Of a stretch of DNA of 8,938 bases, positions 1-6,509 are shown one piece after another (within the stretch, counting starts at the first letter, position 1; each line of letters begins with the position of its first letter). The position numbers and the translations under genes were made by a program. The notes below the pieces were generated by a model. The model made no database searches, had not been told where the DNA came from, and saw only the letters and a program-made list of their open reading frames with translations. Source of the stretch: JBFXEO01 sp050180015. GTDB taxonomy: Bacteria > Bacteroidota > Bacteroidia > Bacteroidales > Tenuifilaceae. Location: the NCBI GenBank assembly GCA_050180015.1, contig JBFXEO010000119.1:1-8938 (forward strand). Direction: 5' to 3'.

Positions 1-72
1 AGGTTCAGCATCCTGACCTTAGCGTTTGCCCTTGCCCTGATAGGATACTGGGTTAGGGCGAGTCAAAGTTGA
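1..72 (+). CDS. 3' end of an unidentified membrane protein (partial)
   Basis: Frame 1 is open from the left edge to a TGA at 70-72 and encodes 23 residues. Most of them form one hydrophobic stretch (ILTLAFALALIGYWV) followed by a short polar tail (RASQS). This is what the last transmembrane helix of an integral membrane protein looks like. The other two plus frames have stops early (frame 2) or mid-way (frame 3). The frame ends 17 bp before the stop codon of the convergent serine hydrolase gene, which is a normal spacing for tail-to-tail genes. The fragment is too short to assign a family. It could also be chance coding in non-coding DNA, so only the gene end, not a function, is proposed. Confidence 0.45.
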   Translation, partial: RFSILTLAFALALIGYWVRASQS

Positions 73-89
73 AAAAAACTTCTAAAATG

Positions 90-1400
90 CTATAAACTGT
101 TGCCGGCTAATCCATAGTAAAACAAATCTTTCCGTGGCAACTTATCAACCTTTGGAATAATTTTATCCATAAACCTATCTATAATGTAAGGAAAACGTGC
201 CCCCTTCCACGGGCTAGTGTTTGCAATGAAAACATACGTGTAACCATCGCTGCGCGAAACGGCCAGAGCCGTAGTTCCGGCAAGTGAACCTGAGCGCCAT
301 AGTTTGCCGTTGGCCAACACCCAGCGCCAACCCAATGGCTGGAAATGCTTATCGTCATACGCCATTGACGAAACAGATTTTTTCAGTATTATGTCGGGGA
401 AAGAATTGCCGCCATCGATGGCTAGCACTAACTTTGTCAAACTTATGGATGACATAACCCATCCACCGGCAGCCCCCAGCGTCCGCACATCGTTCCCCCC
501 CCTGCTTTTTAATACACTATCCTTCGATCCATCAAAAGAAGCTACCAGCTCTGCACCGGGTACTTCGTAGTACCTAGCCTCGTTCCTGTATCTAAGGCTA
601 TCCCAGTTCTGGGCCAAAAAGGCATCGTGAATATTCAACGGCTCAAATATGGCTTTCTGGACAAATCTCTCATAGCTAACGCCCGAAACTTTTTCTATGA
701 CCAGCTGGAGGACTGCATACCCCAAATTGCTGTATGAACTATGGTTACCAGGCGTAAAATGGAGCTTCTTCGATAACGCAAAAACTACAATATCGTTTAA
801 ACTTACCGGTAAGTTTTTATTCAACTCCCTGGCAACAACATCTTTTATAAACATGTGATCGCCCCAGCGCGATGTCCAGCCGGCCGAATGATTTAAAAGA
901 TGGCGAACGGTTATATCTTCTATCCTTTTATCCTTATAGTTTAAAAAAATGGTATCGCTGAGAATTCCCTGTTTGCCAAATACCTTACCATCAAGGCTCA
1001 ACTTGCCGCTCTCCAACAACTTCATAACAGCGGTAGCCGTTATCAGCTTAGATACGCTGGCAACCCTCAATATATTATAGGGCTGCATGGCAATTTTTTC
1101 CTCCCTATTGGCAAAGCCAAAACCACGGGAGTATATTAATTTTCCATCTTTTGCAATGGCAACACTTGCACCAACCAGCTCCCACTTTCGGACAAACTGT
1201 TCGAATGATTTATTCACGGATTGATATTCAGCCGAATCTGTTATACCGTTTGTAATTAAACTCGTATTGGTATCGGGATATTTACTGCTTTTTTTAGATA
1301 TCGATTTAAATGTATCGTTTTCTACATACCTATACGCAACAAAAAGTACCAGCACTAGAATGAGTATTCCAACCAGAAATAACCTGCCCTTTTTAGCCAT
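90..1400 (-). CDS. Membrane-anchored serine hydrolase, beta-lactamase/PBP4 (class C-like) family
   Basis: This 436-residue protein belongs to the beta-lactamase family PF00144, which covers class C beta-lactamases, D-Ala-D-Ala peptidases and esterases. An N-terminal basic stretch (MAKKGR) and one hydrophobic helix (about residues 6-23) form an uncleaved-looking signal anchor, so the catalytic domain (about 60-400) should face the periplasm. The nucleophile motif is S115-V-S-K118, within RVASVSKLITATAV, and the second motif is Y223-S-N225. The region where the third motif (usually HxG or KTG) is expected reads W-R-S-G-S-L-A-G at about 368-375, so Arg replaces the usual His or Lys. A TTG six bases upstream (1406) would add two residues. 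The ATG at 1400 is preferred because it starts the MAKK signal anchor and lies about 22 nt from the predicted transcript start. The substrate cannot be told: it may be peptidoglycan stem peptides, an ester or another amide. It is probably transcribed alone from the promoter at 1429-1459. Confidence 0.9.
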   Translation of the reverse strand: MAKKGRLFLVGILILVLVLFVAYRYVENDTFKSISKKSSKYPDTNTSLITNGITDSAEYQSVNKSFEQFVRKWELVGASVAIAKDGKLIYSRGFGFANREEKIAMQPYNILRVASVSKLITATAVMKLLESGKLSLDGKVFGKQGILSDTIFLNYKDKRIEDITVRHLLNHSAGWTSRWGDHMFIKDVVARELNKNLPVSLNDIVVFALSKKLHFTPGNHSSYSNLGYAVLQLVIEKVSGVSYERFVQKAIFEPLNIHDAFLAQNWDSLRYRNEARYYEVPGAELVASFDGSKDSVLKSRGGNDVRTLGAAGGWVMSSISLTKLVLAIDGGNSFPDIILKKSVSSMAYDDKHFQPLGWRWVLANGKLWRSGSLAGTTALAVSRSDGYTYVFIANTSPWKGARFPYIIDRFMDKIIPKVDKLPRKDLFYYGLAGNSL

Positions 1401-1428
1401 AAACAAAACTCTCCACCAAATTCGATGG

Positions 1429-1459
1429 CAAAGCTAGAAACATGTTAGGAAAAAACAAA
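1429..1459 (-). promoter_or_regulatory. Bacteroidota-type promoter of the serine hydrolase gene
   Basis: Read on the minus strand, TTTG (1459-1456) is followed after exactly 19 nt by TAGCTTTG (1436-1429). This fits the known Bacteroidota housekeeping promoter, a -33 TTTG and a -7 TAnnTTTG with a spacer of about 19-21 nt, with no mismatch. Transcription should begin near 1422-1423, leaving a leader of about 22 nt before the ATG at 1400. It sits in the 70-bp gap between threonine aldolase and the hydrolase and suggests the hydrolase does not depend on read-through. The match is seen in the sequence; activity is inferred. Confidence 0.65.
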
Positions 1460-1470
1460 TAGGTACTACG

Positions 1471-2505
1471 TTAGACTAATTCTTTTATTCTGTTCACGAA
1501 ATTTTCCACATCCTGCTCGGTGGTATCCCACGAGGTCATCCAGCGCACCTCTGAGCTGTTTTCATCCCATACGTAGAAAAAGTAATCCTGCTGCAACTTC
1601 GGGATAACGTGTTCCGGCAGTATCGCAAAAACTGCATTAATTTCAACTGCCTGTGTAATTTTAACGGACTGGATTGCCCTTAATTTTTCCTCGAGTATTT
1701 TGGCCATTCTGTTGGCATGCTGTGCCGTTTTATGCCATTGGTTGTTGCCCAGGTACGCAATGAACTGGGCCGATATGTAACGCATTTTGGAAGCCAGCTG
1801 CATACCCTGCTTCCGGGTGTACATAAAATCGGTGGCCAGCTGGGAGTTAAAAAACACAATGGCTTCGCCGTACATCATGCCATTTTTTGTGCCACCAAAC
1901 GAGAGCACATCAACCCCAACATCGCGGGTAAACGCTCTAAAGTCCATATCCAATGCTACCGCCGCATTCGACAACCGAGCCCCGTCCATGTGCAATAGCA
2001 TTCCATTGCTATGGGCATAATCTGCCAAGGTTTTAATTTCTGATGGTTTATAAATTGTCCCCAGCTCCGTTCCCTGAGATATTGAAATTACTTTTGGTTG
2101 GGCGTGGTGCTGAAACCCAAATCCGTGCATGTGCTTCTTAACCAAATCAACCGTCAACTTTCCGTCGGGGGTTGAAACAGTAAGCAGCTTACAGCCAGTA
2201 AAGCGCTCAGGGGCACCGCATTCGTCGGTATTAATATGCGCCGTTTCCGAGCAGATTACAGCATTATGCCGCAATGTTATTGCCTGAAGTCCCAAAACAT
2301 TTGCAGCCGAGCCTATAAATACGAAAAAGACCTCAATATCATCGCCAAACATCTCCTTGAACTTTGCAACCGCCTGCCGGGTGTATATATCTTCGCCATA
2401 GGCAATTGCATGACCCAAATTTGCCTGCTGCAATGCTGCCAGAATATCCGGGTGAACACCCGAATTATTATCGCTCGCAAAACCCCTGTAATTAACCGTT
2501 TCCAT
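1471..2505 (-). CDS. ltaE: Low-specificity L-threonine aldolase (beta-eliminating lyase family)
   Basis: A 344-residue cytoplasmic PLP enzyme of fold type I (PF01212). The family cleaves L-threonine or L-allo-threonine to glycine and acetaldehyde, feeding glycine and one-carbon metabolism. Landmarks run in the family order. RGFASDNNSGVHP lies at the N-terminus (8-19). The phosphate-binding G-S-A-A-N is at 65-69. ETAHINTDECGAPE (87-100) contains the His expected to stack on the cofactor. HMDGARLSNA (172-181) has the Asp that contacts the pyridine nitrogen and the conserved Arg. SFGGTKNG (202-209) carries the Schiff-base lysine K207. The length is normal for the family. A GTG at 2511 is in frame two codons upstream, but the ATG at 2505 is the more likely start. 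The gene is followed by a 70-bp gap that holds the hydrolase promoter. No strong promoter of its own was recognised upstream, so some read-through from the DUF5916 gene is possible. Stereospecificity cannot be read from the sequence. Confidence 0.93.
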   Translation of the reverse strand: METVNYRGFASDNNSGVHPDILAALQQANLGHAIAYGEDIYTRQAVAKFKEMFGDDIEVFFVFIGSAANVLGLQAITLRHNAVICSETAHINTDECGAPERFTGCKLLTVSTPDGKLTVDLVKKHMHGFGFQHHAQPKVISISQGTELGTIYKPSEIKTLADYAHSNGMLLHMDGARLSNAAVALDMDFRAFTRDVGVDVLSFGGTKNGMMYGEAIVFFNSQLATDFMYTRKQGMQLASKMRYISAQFIAYLGNNQWHKTAQHANRMAKILEEKLRAIQSVKITQAVEINAVFAILPEHVIPKLQQDYFFYVWDENSSEVRWMTSWDTTEQDVENFVNRIKELV

Positions 2506-2534
2506 ATTCACAATACATTTTTAAGTTACCTAGT

Positions 2535-2580
2535 AATTCCCAGCACATTATACAATTAGAAAGTGTTACTGGGTAAAATT
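2535..2580 (-). other. Bulged hairpin in the threonine aldolase upstream region
   Basis: On the minus strand, three short arms pair in register: AATT (2580-2577) with AATT (2538-2535), CCCAG (2573-2569) with CTGGG (2543-2539), and CAC (2565-2563) with GTG (2547-2545). TTA and TAA bulges lie on one side and the terminal loop is AT-rich. The structure ends about 29 nt before the aldolase ATG. It could be a leader structure or chance pairing. It matches no riboswitch that I recognise. Confidence 0.25.
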
Positions 2581-2624
2581 GCTTTTTCAAACCTTTAGAT
2601 GCCTCACCTTGATCAGCAGGACAA

Positions 2625-2670
2625 TTATATTGATTACGGACAATATAAACAACACAACCCGTTATATTGT
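2625..2670 (-). repeat. Three alternating copies of TTATATTG forming competing hairpins after the DUF5916 stop
   Basis: TTATATTG occurs at 2625-2632, its reverse complement CAATATAA at 2641-2648, and TTATATTG again at 2662-2669. The middle copy can pair with either neighbour: 9 bp with a 13-nt loop on the 2640-2670 side, or 8 bp with an 8-nt loop on the 2625-2648 side. The block begins 2 nt past the DUF5916 stop codon, where a terminator or 3' mRNA end would be expected. The stems are AT-rich and have no clear U-tract on the minus strand, so a true intrinsic terminator is uncertain. Confidence 0.35.
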
Positions 2671-2671
2671 A

Positions 2672-5107
2672 TTAATCCCGGTATTTTCGCAACATTTGAT
2701 AGTCGATGTAGTAAAGAATTTTTACCGATATGCTGTTATACATGGGCCCTGAAATTATGTTGTCGATATTATCGAGGTAATCGTTTACCGGGTTGTTTTT
2801 GTACTCCTCGAAGGAGTTTTTCCAAACTACTGCCAGCTCACTGCCCGGGGCAAAATTCCACTGATAAAGTAAATCTAAGTTGAACAAATTATAATTTCTG
2901 TTGGAATACGACGGAATTGCCGTGGACTGCAATGATCCATCCTTTCTTAAGTTGTAAAAGGAATTGTACTCGTAATGGCGGAGGTAATGGCGGACTCTGA
3001 GGTTAATAAACGCATGGGCATTAAATGTCCACTGTAGCTCTACTGTGTTGGTAATAGTTTCTACATCCCTACTCCCCATCACAACATTAACACCATCATT
3101 ACTATAGTAGCCTATGTCGTTATAATCAAACGATTGGCTCCAGCTTAATACCACTAAAAAATTATCGTTAAACCGAATCCTGGGGCTTACACTATACGAG
3201 TATCCATGCTGGCCATAATCGTTTGCCCTCCAGTACGCAATATTATGGTCAACCGCCAAAGTTTTCCTGTAATCGGGGGAACCGAACCATCGCATGTAGT
3301 ACCTGCTGGGCAATTTCAACTTGTAGCCATCAACCCGGGGCTCGTAGTAATCGAACTGCTTACGGGGACTAAGTTCCATGTATAGTCCTCCGGTAAACTG
3401 CTTTTTTGTGGTGAAGTATGTGTTCGATGTAATATACTGCGATGTAAAGTTTCTGGGGCTATACAGCATTTGATGTATATACTCAACCTCTGTTTCGAAC
3501 TGTACCAATCGCCACAGAGGTTTAAATACTTCGTACGAAAGTTCTACTCCTGCCGAAAACTCATTGGCACTTTGCAGGTATCCCATATCGTTGGGGTTAT
3601 AGTTTTTACTCTCGATATTGGTCCAAACATCACCCTGAAAATTCCCGCTAGTTTTTGCAAGGGCAACAAACGATTTAAATCCATTGGTTGTTGAATCATC
3701 GAAAATTTGGCTCACCGCCCCTGTACCCTCCACGCCAAAACGATTTTTTTTGTCGCGGATCATAAATTGGCTGGCCGTAACGTTTGCCGTATAATCCTGC
3801 CGGGGAACAAAAAAATTCGTATTCGTGAGGCTAATAAAAGAATTGTGGGGTAAATTCTGGTCAAGTACAAGCATGTTGTAGTTGGTAAACCCCTGCGTTA
3901 AAACACGTCTCTTATCGCCGGAGGCTGTATCCCTAATGGTTGCATAGGTATTCTTGGTCATTGCATTGAAAAATCCAACGCCAAGCCCCCCTACCGTTCT
4001 ACCCGATAGTTTTGTGGCATTTACCATCTTGGTCTCCAGCGGATTATCAGCTACAACTTCATTGCTGTCAAGGCTACCTCCTGCCAGGCCATAACCAATA
4101 GGGGTAGATCCAATTCTGCGGGAATAAAAAATGCCACCCTTGCTGAAAAGCTCAGTTCCTTCGGTAAAGAATTGCCGGGCTTCATCGTATTTTACCTCAA
4201 AGGGGGAAAGGTTCAGCACCTTATCGTCGGATTTTACCTGTCCGAAGTCGGGTATTAAGGTCATATCCAGCGTGAAACTTTCGCTTAGTCCAAGCTTAAA
4301 ATCCATTCCCCCGTTGATATCGTAGTCTGGCCTATCTTTTTCAGGGAGCTTATTCATGTAGGTTGAAAAATAAGGGCTAAACGACAGCCGAACAGGAGGT
4401 CTGATCCCGCTTATGCCCGTAAGTATCCCGGACTGTGTGGTAAATCCCGGCAATGATTTATCAACATAATTCCACGTGCTGGTTTCATTAAAACGCTTAA
4501 TCAGCCTGGCAAAATTTATACCCCACTGTGAATTATCCCCCTTATTGGAAAAACGCAGGGCCGAGTAAGGAATTTTCAGCTCTACACACCACCCGTTACC
4601 GTTAATACTTACACTGCTTTCCCAAACCGCATTCCACGATCTTTCCTCGTTATCGGAGGTTAACTTAACATCGGATTGGACACCAGAAGCAGAAACAATG
4701 AACTTCAGGTAGTTTAAGCCATCGTTATACGTGCTGATAAATACAGCAAAAGCATCGGATTTTAAGTTGTCACTATTATCGCGTTGGCCTAACTCACTGT
4801 ATATACAGCTGGGGCAATCGTCATAAAGCATTGCCCCTATGTATAAGGCATTATCATCGTAAAGAACCCTCACCTCCGATTTCTGCGATGGTTTTTCTCC
4901 GTTGTATTGTTCATGCTGAACAAAATCGGCAGCAGGAACCGCTTCCATCCATTCGGGTTCATCCATTTTTCCATTTATAGCTACTGATGAATTTATTCGT
5001 AACGCTACCACTTTCTTCTTTGCCGGAAGAGAATCAATTTCTACCGATGAGTACAATAAATATGGCAGCAATACAATGATTGCCGAACAAATAGTTTTAT
5101 TGAGCAT
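2672..5107 (-). CDS. DUF5916 outer-membrane protein with N-terminal CBM9-like domain
   Basis: An 811-residue exported protein. Residues 1-20 look like a signal peptide (short basic start, then a hydrophobic core). Residues about 33-215 form a CBM9-like (carbohydrate-binding family 9-like) domain, marked by INGKMDEPEW (44-53), VRVLYDDNALYIG (79-91) and the Trp-rich VWESSVSING...GWCVELKIPYSALRF segment ending near 186. The rest (about 235-805) matches the DUF5916 family: TLIPDFGQVKSDD (283-295), the EARQFFTEGTELF block (309-321) and FYSRRIG (327-333). Many amphipathic, aromatic-rich strands follow, so an outer-membrane beta-barrel is likely. The family's role is unproven. The CBM9-like part suggests glycan contact at the surface, but direct binding cannot be claimed. 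A CxxC pair (C98-P-S-C101) in the periplasmic domain is unusual. The gene lies 137 bp after the regulator gene, separated by a strong hairpin, so it is probably transcribed separately, but I found no good promoter in that gap. The start is ATG, directly before the signal peptide. Confidence 0.88.
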   Translation of the reverse strand: MLNKTICSAIIVLLPYLLYSSVEIDSLPAKKKVVALRINSSVAINGKMDEPEWMEAVPAADFVQHEQYNGEKPSQKSEVRVLYDDNALYIGAMLYDDCPSCIYSELGQRDNSDNLKSDAFAVFISTYNDGLNYLKFIVSASGVQSDVKLTSDNEERSWNAVWESSVSINGNGWCVELKIPYSALRFSNKGDNSQWGINFARLIKRFNETSTWNYVDKSLPGFTTQSGILTGISGIRPPVRLSFSPYFSTYMNKLPEKDRPDYDINGGMDFKLGLSESFTLDMTLIPDFGQVKSDDKVLNLSPFEVKYDEARQFFTEGTELFSKGGIFYSRRIGSTPIGYGLAGGSLDSNEVVADNPLETKMVNATKLSGRTVGGLGVGFFNAMTKNTYATIRDTASGDKRRVLTQGFTNYNMLVLDQNLPHNSFISLTNTNFFVPRQDYTANVTASQFMIRDKKNRFGVEGTGAVSQIFDDSTTNGFKSFVALAKTSGNFQGDVWTNIESKNYNPNDMGYLQSANEFSAGVELSYEVFKPLWRLVQFETEVEYIHQMLYSPRNFTSQYITSNTYFTTKKQFTGGLYMELSPRKQFDYYEPRVDGYKLKLPSRYYMRWFGSPDYRKTLAVDHNIAYWRANDYGQHGYSYSVSPRIRFNDNFLVVLSWSQSFDYNDIGYYSNDGVNVVMGSRDVETITNTVELQWTFNAHAFINLRVRHYLRHYEYNSFYNLRKDGSLQSTAIPSYSNRNYNLFNLDLLYQWNFAPGSELAVVWKNSFEEYKNNPVNDYLDNIDNIISGPMYNSISVKILYYIDYQMLRKYRD

Positions 5108-5159
5108 AACAATTCCCAGAAAATTTAATATGTCATTTGAACATGAAAATAGTAAATGG

Positions 5160-5196
5160 TTTAAAGAAGATACTTGTTGTCCGTATCTTCTTTAAA
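5160..5196 (-). terminator. Strong hairpin between the LacI-type regulator and the DUF5916 gene
   Basis: TTTAAAGAAGATAC (5160-5173) and its exact reverse complement (5183-5196) form a 14-bp perfect stem around a 9-nt loop. It lies 49 bp past the regulator's stop codon and 53 bp before the DUF5916 start. The arms run from A-rich to T-rich (AAAGAAGATAC / GTATCTTCTTT), a common layout for intrinsic terminators in Bacteroidota. The downstream U-run is partly inside the stem rather than after it. Because it is symmetric it could act on either strand. A protein-binding site is the alternative. Confidence 0.6.
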
Positions 5197-5244
5197 TAAT
5201 GAAAAGGATTCTAACTAACCCGAGGGGAAAGGTTGCCACTGTTT

Positions 5245-6261
5245 TTACCGTATTTTTGATGAATCCCTCACAATTAGCTGGGTTTTGAGAATTTCGGTAA
5301 CCGGGGGTTCCAAACGTGTCTGAGTAATTCGGCGAATAAGTTGTTCCATGGCTTTTTTGCCCATCTCGTAGCCGGGTTGGCTAACTGTGGTAAGGGTTGG
5401 CTCAACCATCAGGGAGGTTTGATCGTCGCCAAACCCAACTATCGATACATCCTGTGGGATTTTAATTCCATTACGGGTTAAAATCTTTATTGCTCCGGCG
5501 GCAGTAAAATCGTTTACGGTAAATATAGAATCAAACTTAACCCCGCTATCAATTAACTTCTGGGTTTCAACAATGGCAGATTGAAATGTGTCGCAATGAA
5601 TTATCAATTTTTCATCTATTACAACACCATTATCGCGCATGGCTTTCAGGTAGCCATTAAGCCTGTTTTGCCCAATAAGCCTGTTCTGTGGACCCGCAAA
5701 ATGTACAATTTTGCGACGGCCTTGGATTATTAAATGCTCTGTGGCCTGGTATGCCCCATCGAAATCATCAATAATAATTCTGTCGGAGTGAATTTCCTCG
5801 ATTATACGATCAAAAAAAACGATAGGAATGCCTTCCTCCTCGAAACGGTGAAAATGAGAGTAATCATTGGTTTCCTTCGAGACAGAAACAAGTAATCCAT
5901 CAATAATGCCATTAAGGAACGCCTCGCATACAGATAGCTCGCGCTTATAATCCTCGCCCGATTGGCTTATCATAACACTGTACCCGTGCTCGTTGGCCAC
6001 CTCTTCAATCCCGCTAATTACGGATGAAAAGAAATAATGAACAATCTCCGGAATAATCACCCCTATCACATTACTACGCTGACTACGCAGGCTAAGTGCA
6101 ATAATGTTAGGCTTATAATTGTATTTATGGGCAAGCTCGTTCACCAGCCGCTTTGTTTCCTGGCTTATATCGGGATGATCTTTCAGTGCCCTAGAAACGG
6201 TTGAAGGGCTAATGCCCAGCTCTCTTGCTATATCTTTAATGGTTATTTGGTTCGATTTCAT
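5245..6261 (-). CDS. LacI/GalR-family transcriptional regulator
   Basis: A full-length 338-residue regulator. The LacI-type helix-turn-helix covers about residues 6-52 (ITIKDIARELGISPSTVSRA, then the second half with SQETKRLVNELAHKYNYKPN). The hinge helix, with A-L-S-L-R-S (55-60), supplies the leucine that normally enters the minor groove at the operator centre. Residues about 65-335 are the periplasmic-binding-protein-like effector domain: VIGVIIPEIVHYFFSSVISG (65-84), VFFDR (148-152), a D-x-x-G-A-Y segment (168-171), FTVNDFTAAGA (247-257), IPQDVSIVGFGDD (268-280) and PTLTTVSQPGYEMG (288-301). The family usually senses a sugar or sugar phosphate; the ligand here is unknown. The gene is divergent from a SusC-type transporter, and a CG-centred palindrome lies between them, so it most likely controls that locus and perhaps itself. 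The ATG start fits the family, with the HTH beginning at residue 6. Confidence 0.95.
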   Translation of the reverse strand: MKSNQITIKDIARELGISPSTVSRALKDHPDISQETKRLVNELAHKYNYKPNIIALSLRSQRSNVIGVIIPEIVHYFFSSVISGIEEVANEHGYSVMISQSGEDYKRELSVCEAFLNGIIDGLLVSVSKETNDYSHFHRFEEEGIPIVFFDRIIEEIHSDRIIIDDFDGAYQATEHLIIQGRRKIVHFAGPQNRLIGQNRLNGYLKAMRDNGVVIDEKLIIHCDTFQSAIVETQKLIDSGVKFDSIFTVNDFTAAGAIKILTRNGIKIPQDVSIVGFGDDQTSLMVEPTLTTVSQPGYEMGKKAMEQLIRRITQTRLEPPVTEILKTQLIVRDSSKIR

Positions 6262-6305
6262 TAGATGTGTTTAAATATTGAATTTACTATAACATTTTAT
6301 ACCTG

Positions 6306-6313
6306 CAAATCTA
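6306..6313 (-). promoter_or_regulatory. Putative -7 element of the LacI-type regulator gene
   Basis: On the minus strand TAGATTTG (6313-6306) matches the Bacteroidota -7 consensus TAnnTTTG exactly. It would place transcription start near 6299-6300, with a leader of about 38 nt. The -33 partner is poor: TTTT at 6336-6333, 19 nt upstream, instead of TTTG. This points to a weak or regulated promoter. Confidence 0.45.
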
Positions 6314-6385
6314 CTCTATTTATAAAAAACAGAAAACATGGAACAAAAACTTAAGCTATAAATTTATTAATTTTTTTGTAAATTT

Positions 6386-6408
6386 CAAACGTTTGCGGTA
6401 TCGTTTGC
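6386..6408. promoter_or_regulatory. Candidate LacI-family operator in the divergent intergenic region
   Basis: CAAACGTTTG (6386-6395) is a perfect 10-bp palindrome centred on CG, the usual core of LacI/GalR-family operators. CGTTTGC at its right side (6390-6396) is repeated exactly at 6402-6408, one 12-bp step further. The second copy is only a half-site, with no matching inverted partner. The site lies in otherwise very AT-rich DNA between the regulator and the SusC gene. It is upstream of both predicted promoters rather than on top of either, which would suit activation or looping as much as simple blocking. Binding by the adjacent regulator is inferred. Confidence 0.5.
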
Positions 6409-6426
6409 ACAATTTATTGATTAATA

Positions 6427-6458
6427 ATTGCTTAACCTTAAATAAATGTATAATTTTA
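6427..6458 (+). promoter_or_regulatory. Weak candidate promoter of the SusC-like gene
   Basis: ATTG (6427-6430) and TAATTTTA (6451-6458) are spaced by 20 nt, each one base off the Bacteroidota TTTG and TAnnTTTG consensus. Transcription would start near 6465, giving a leader of about 45 nt. The DNA is very AT-rich, so a match of this quality could be chance. Confidence 0.3.
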
Positions 6459-6509
6459 TATGTAGATTGCCATGGTATAAATATTCAACCTAATCCTAAT
6501 TCTAATAAT

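Noticed and set aside
67..80. AGTTgaaaaaaACT between the convergent genes as a terminator
   Set aside because: The possible stem is only 4 bp. The A/T run alone is not enough to call a terminator, although some termination between the convergent genes is expected.
304..570. Open plus-strand frame of 88 codons opposite the serine hydrolase
   Set aside because: It lies entirely within the hydrolase gene on the other strand, has low-complexity Pro/Ser-rich content and no recognisable domain. It is a shadow of the real gene. The same holds for plus-strand frames within 1717-2020, 3470-3694 and 4131-4325.
2547..2552. TATAAT on the minus strand upstream of threonine aldolase
   Set aside because: It resembles an E. 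coli -10 box, but the Bacteroidota primary sigma factor uses a different consensus. No TAnnTTTG/TTTG pair is present here, and the region is AT-rich.
2236..2883. Plus-strand open frames at 2236-2559 and 2599-2883
   Set aside because: They run over the 5' end of the aldolase gene or the 3' end of the DUF5916 gene plus the gap between them. Their translations show no domain, signal peptide or plausible start context.
5120..5127. TAAATTTT on the minus strand just before the DUF5916 start as a -7 element
   Set aside because: It would place transcription start only about 6 nt before the ATG, and no -33 TTTG is found at the right distance.
90..6261. One minus-strand operon from the regulator to the serine hydrolase
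   Set aside because: A strong hairpin after the regulator, a 160-bp gap with secondary structure before the aldolase and a consensus promoter before the hydrolase argue for separate units. The gene functions also do not form one pathway.
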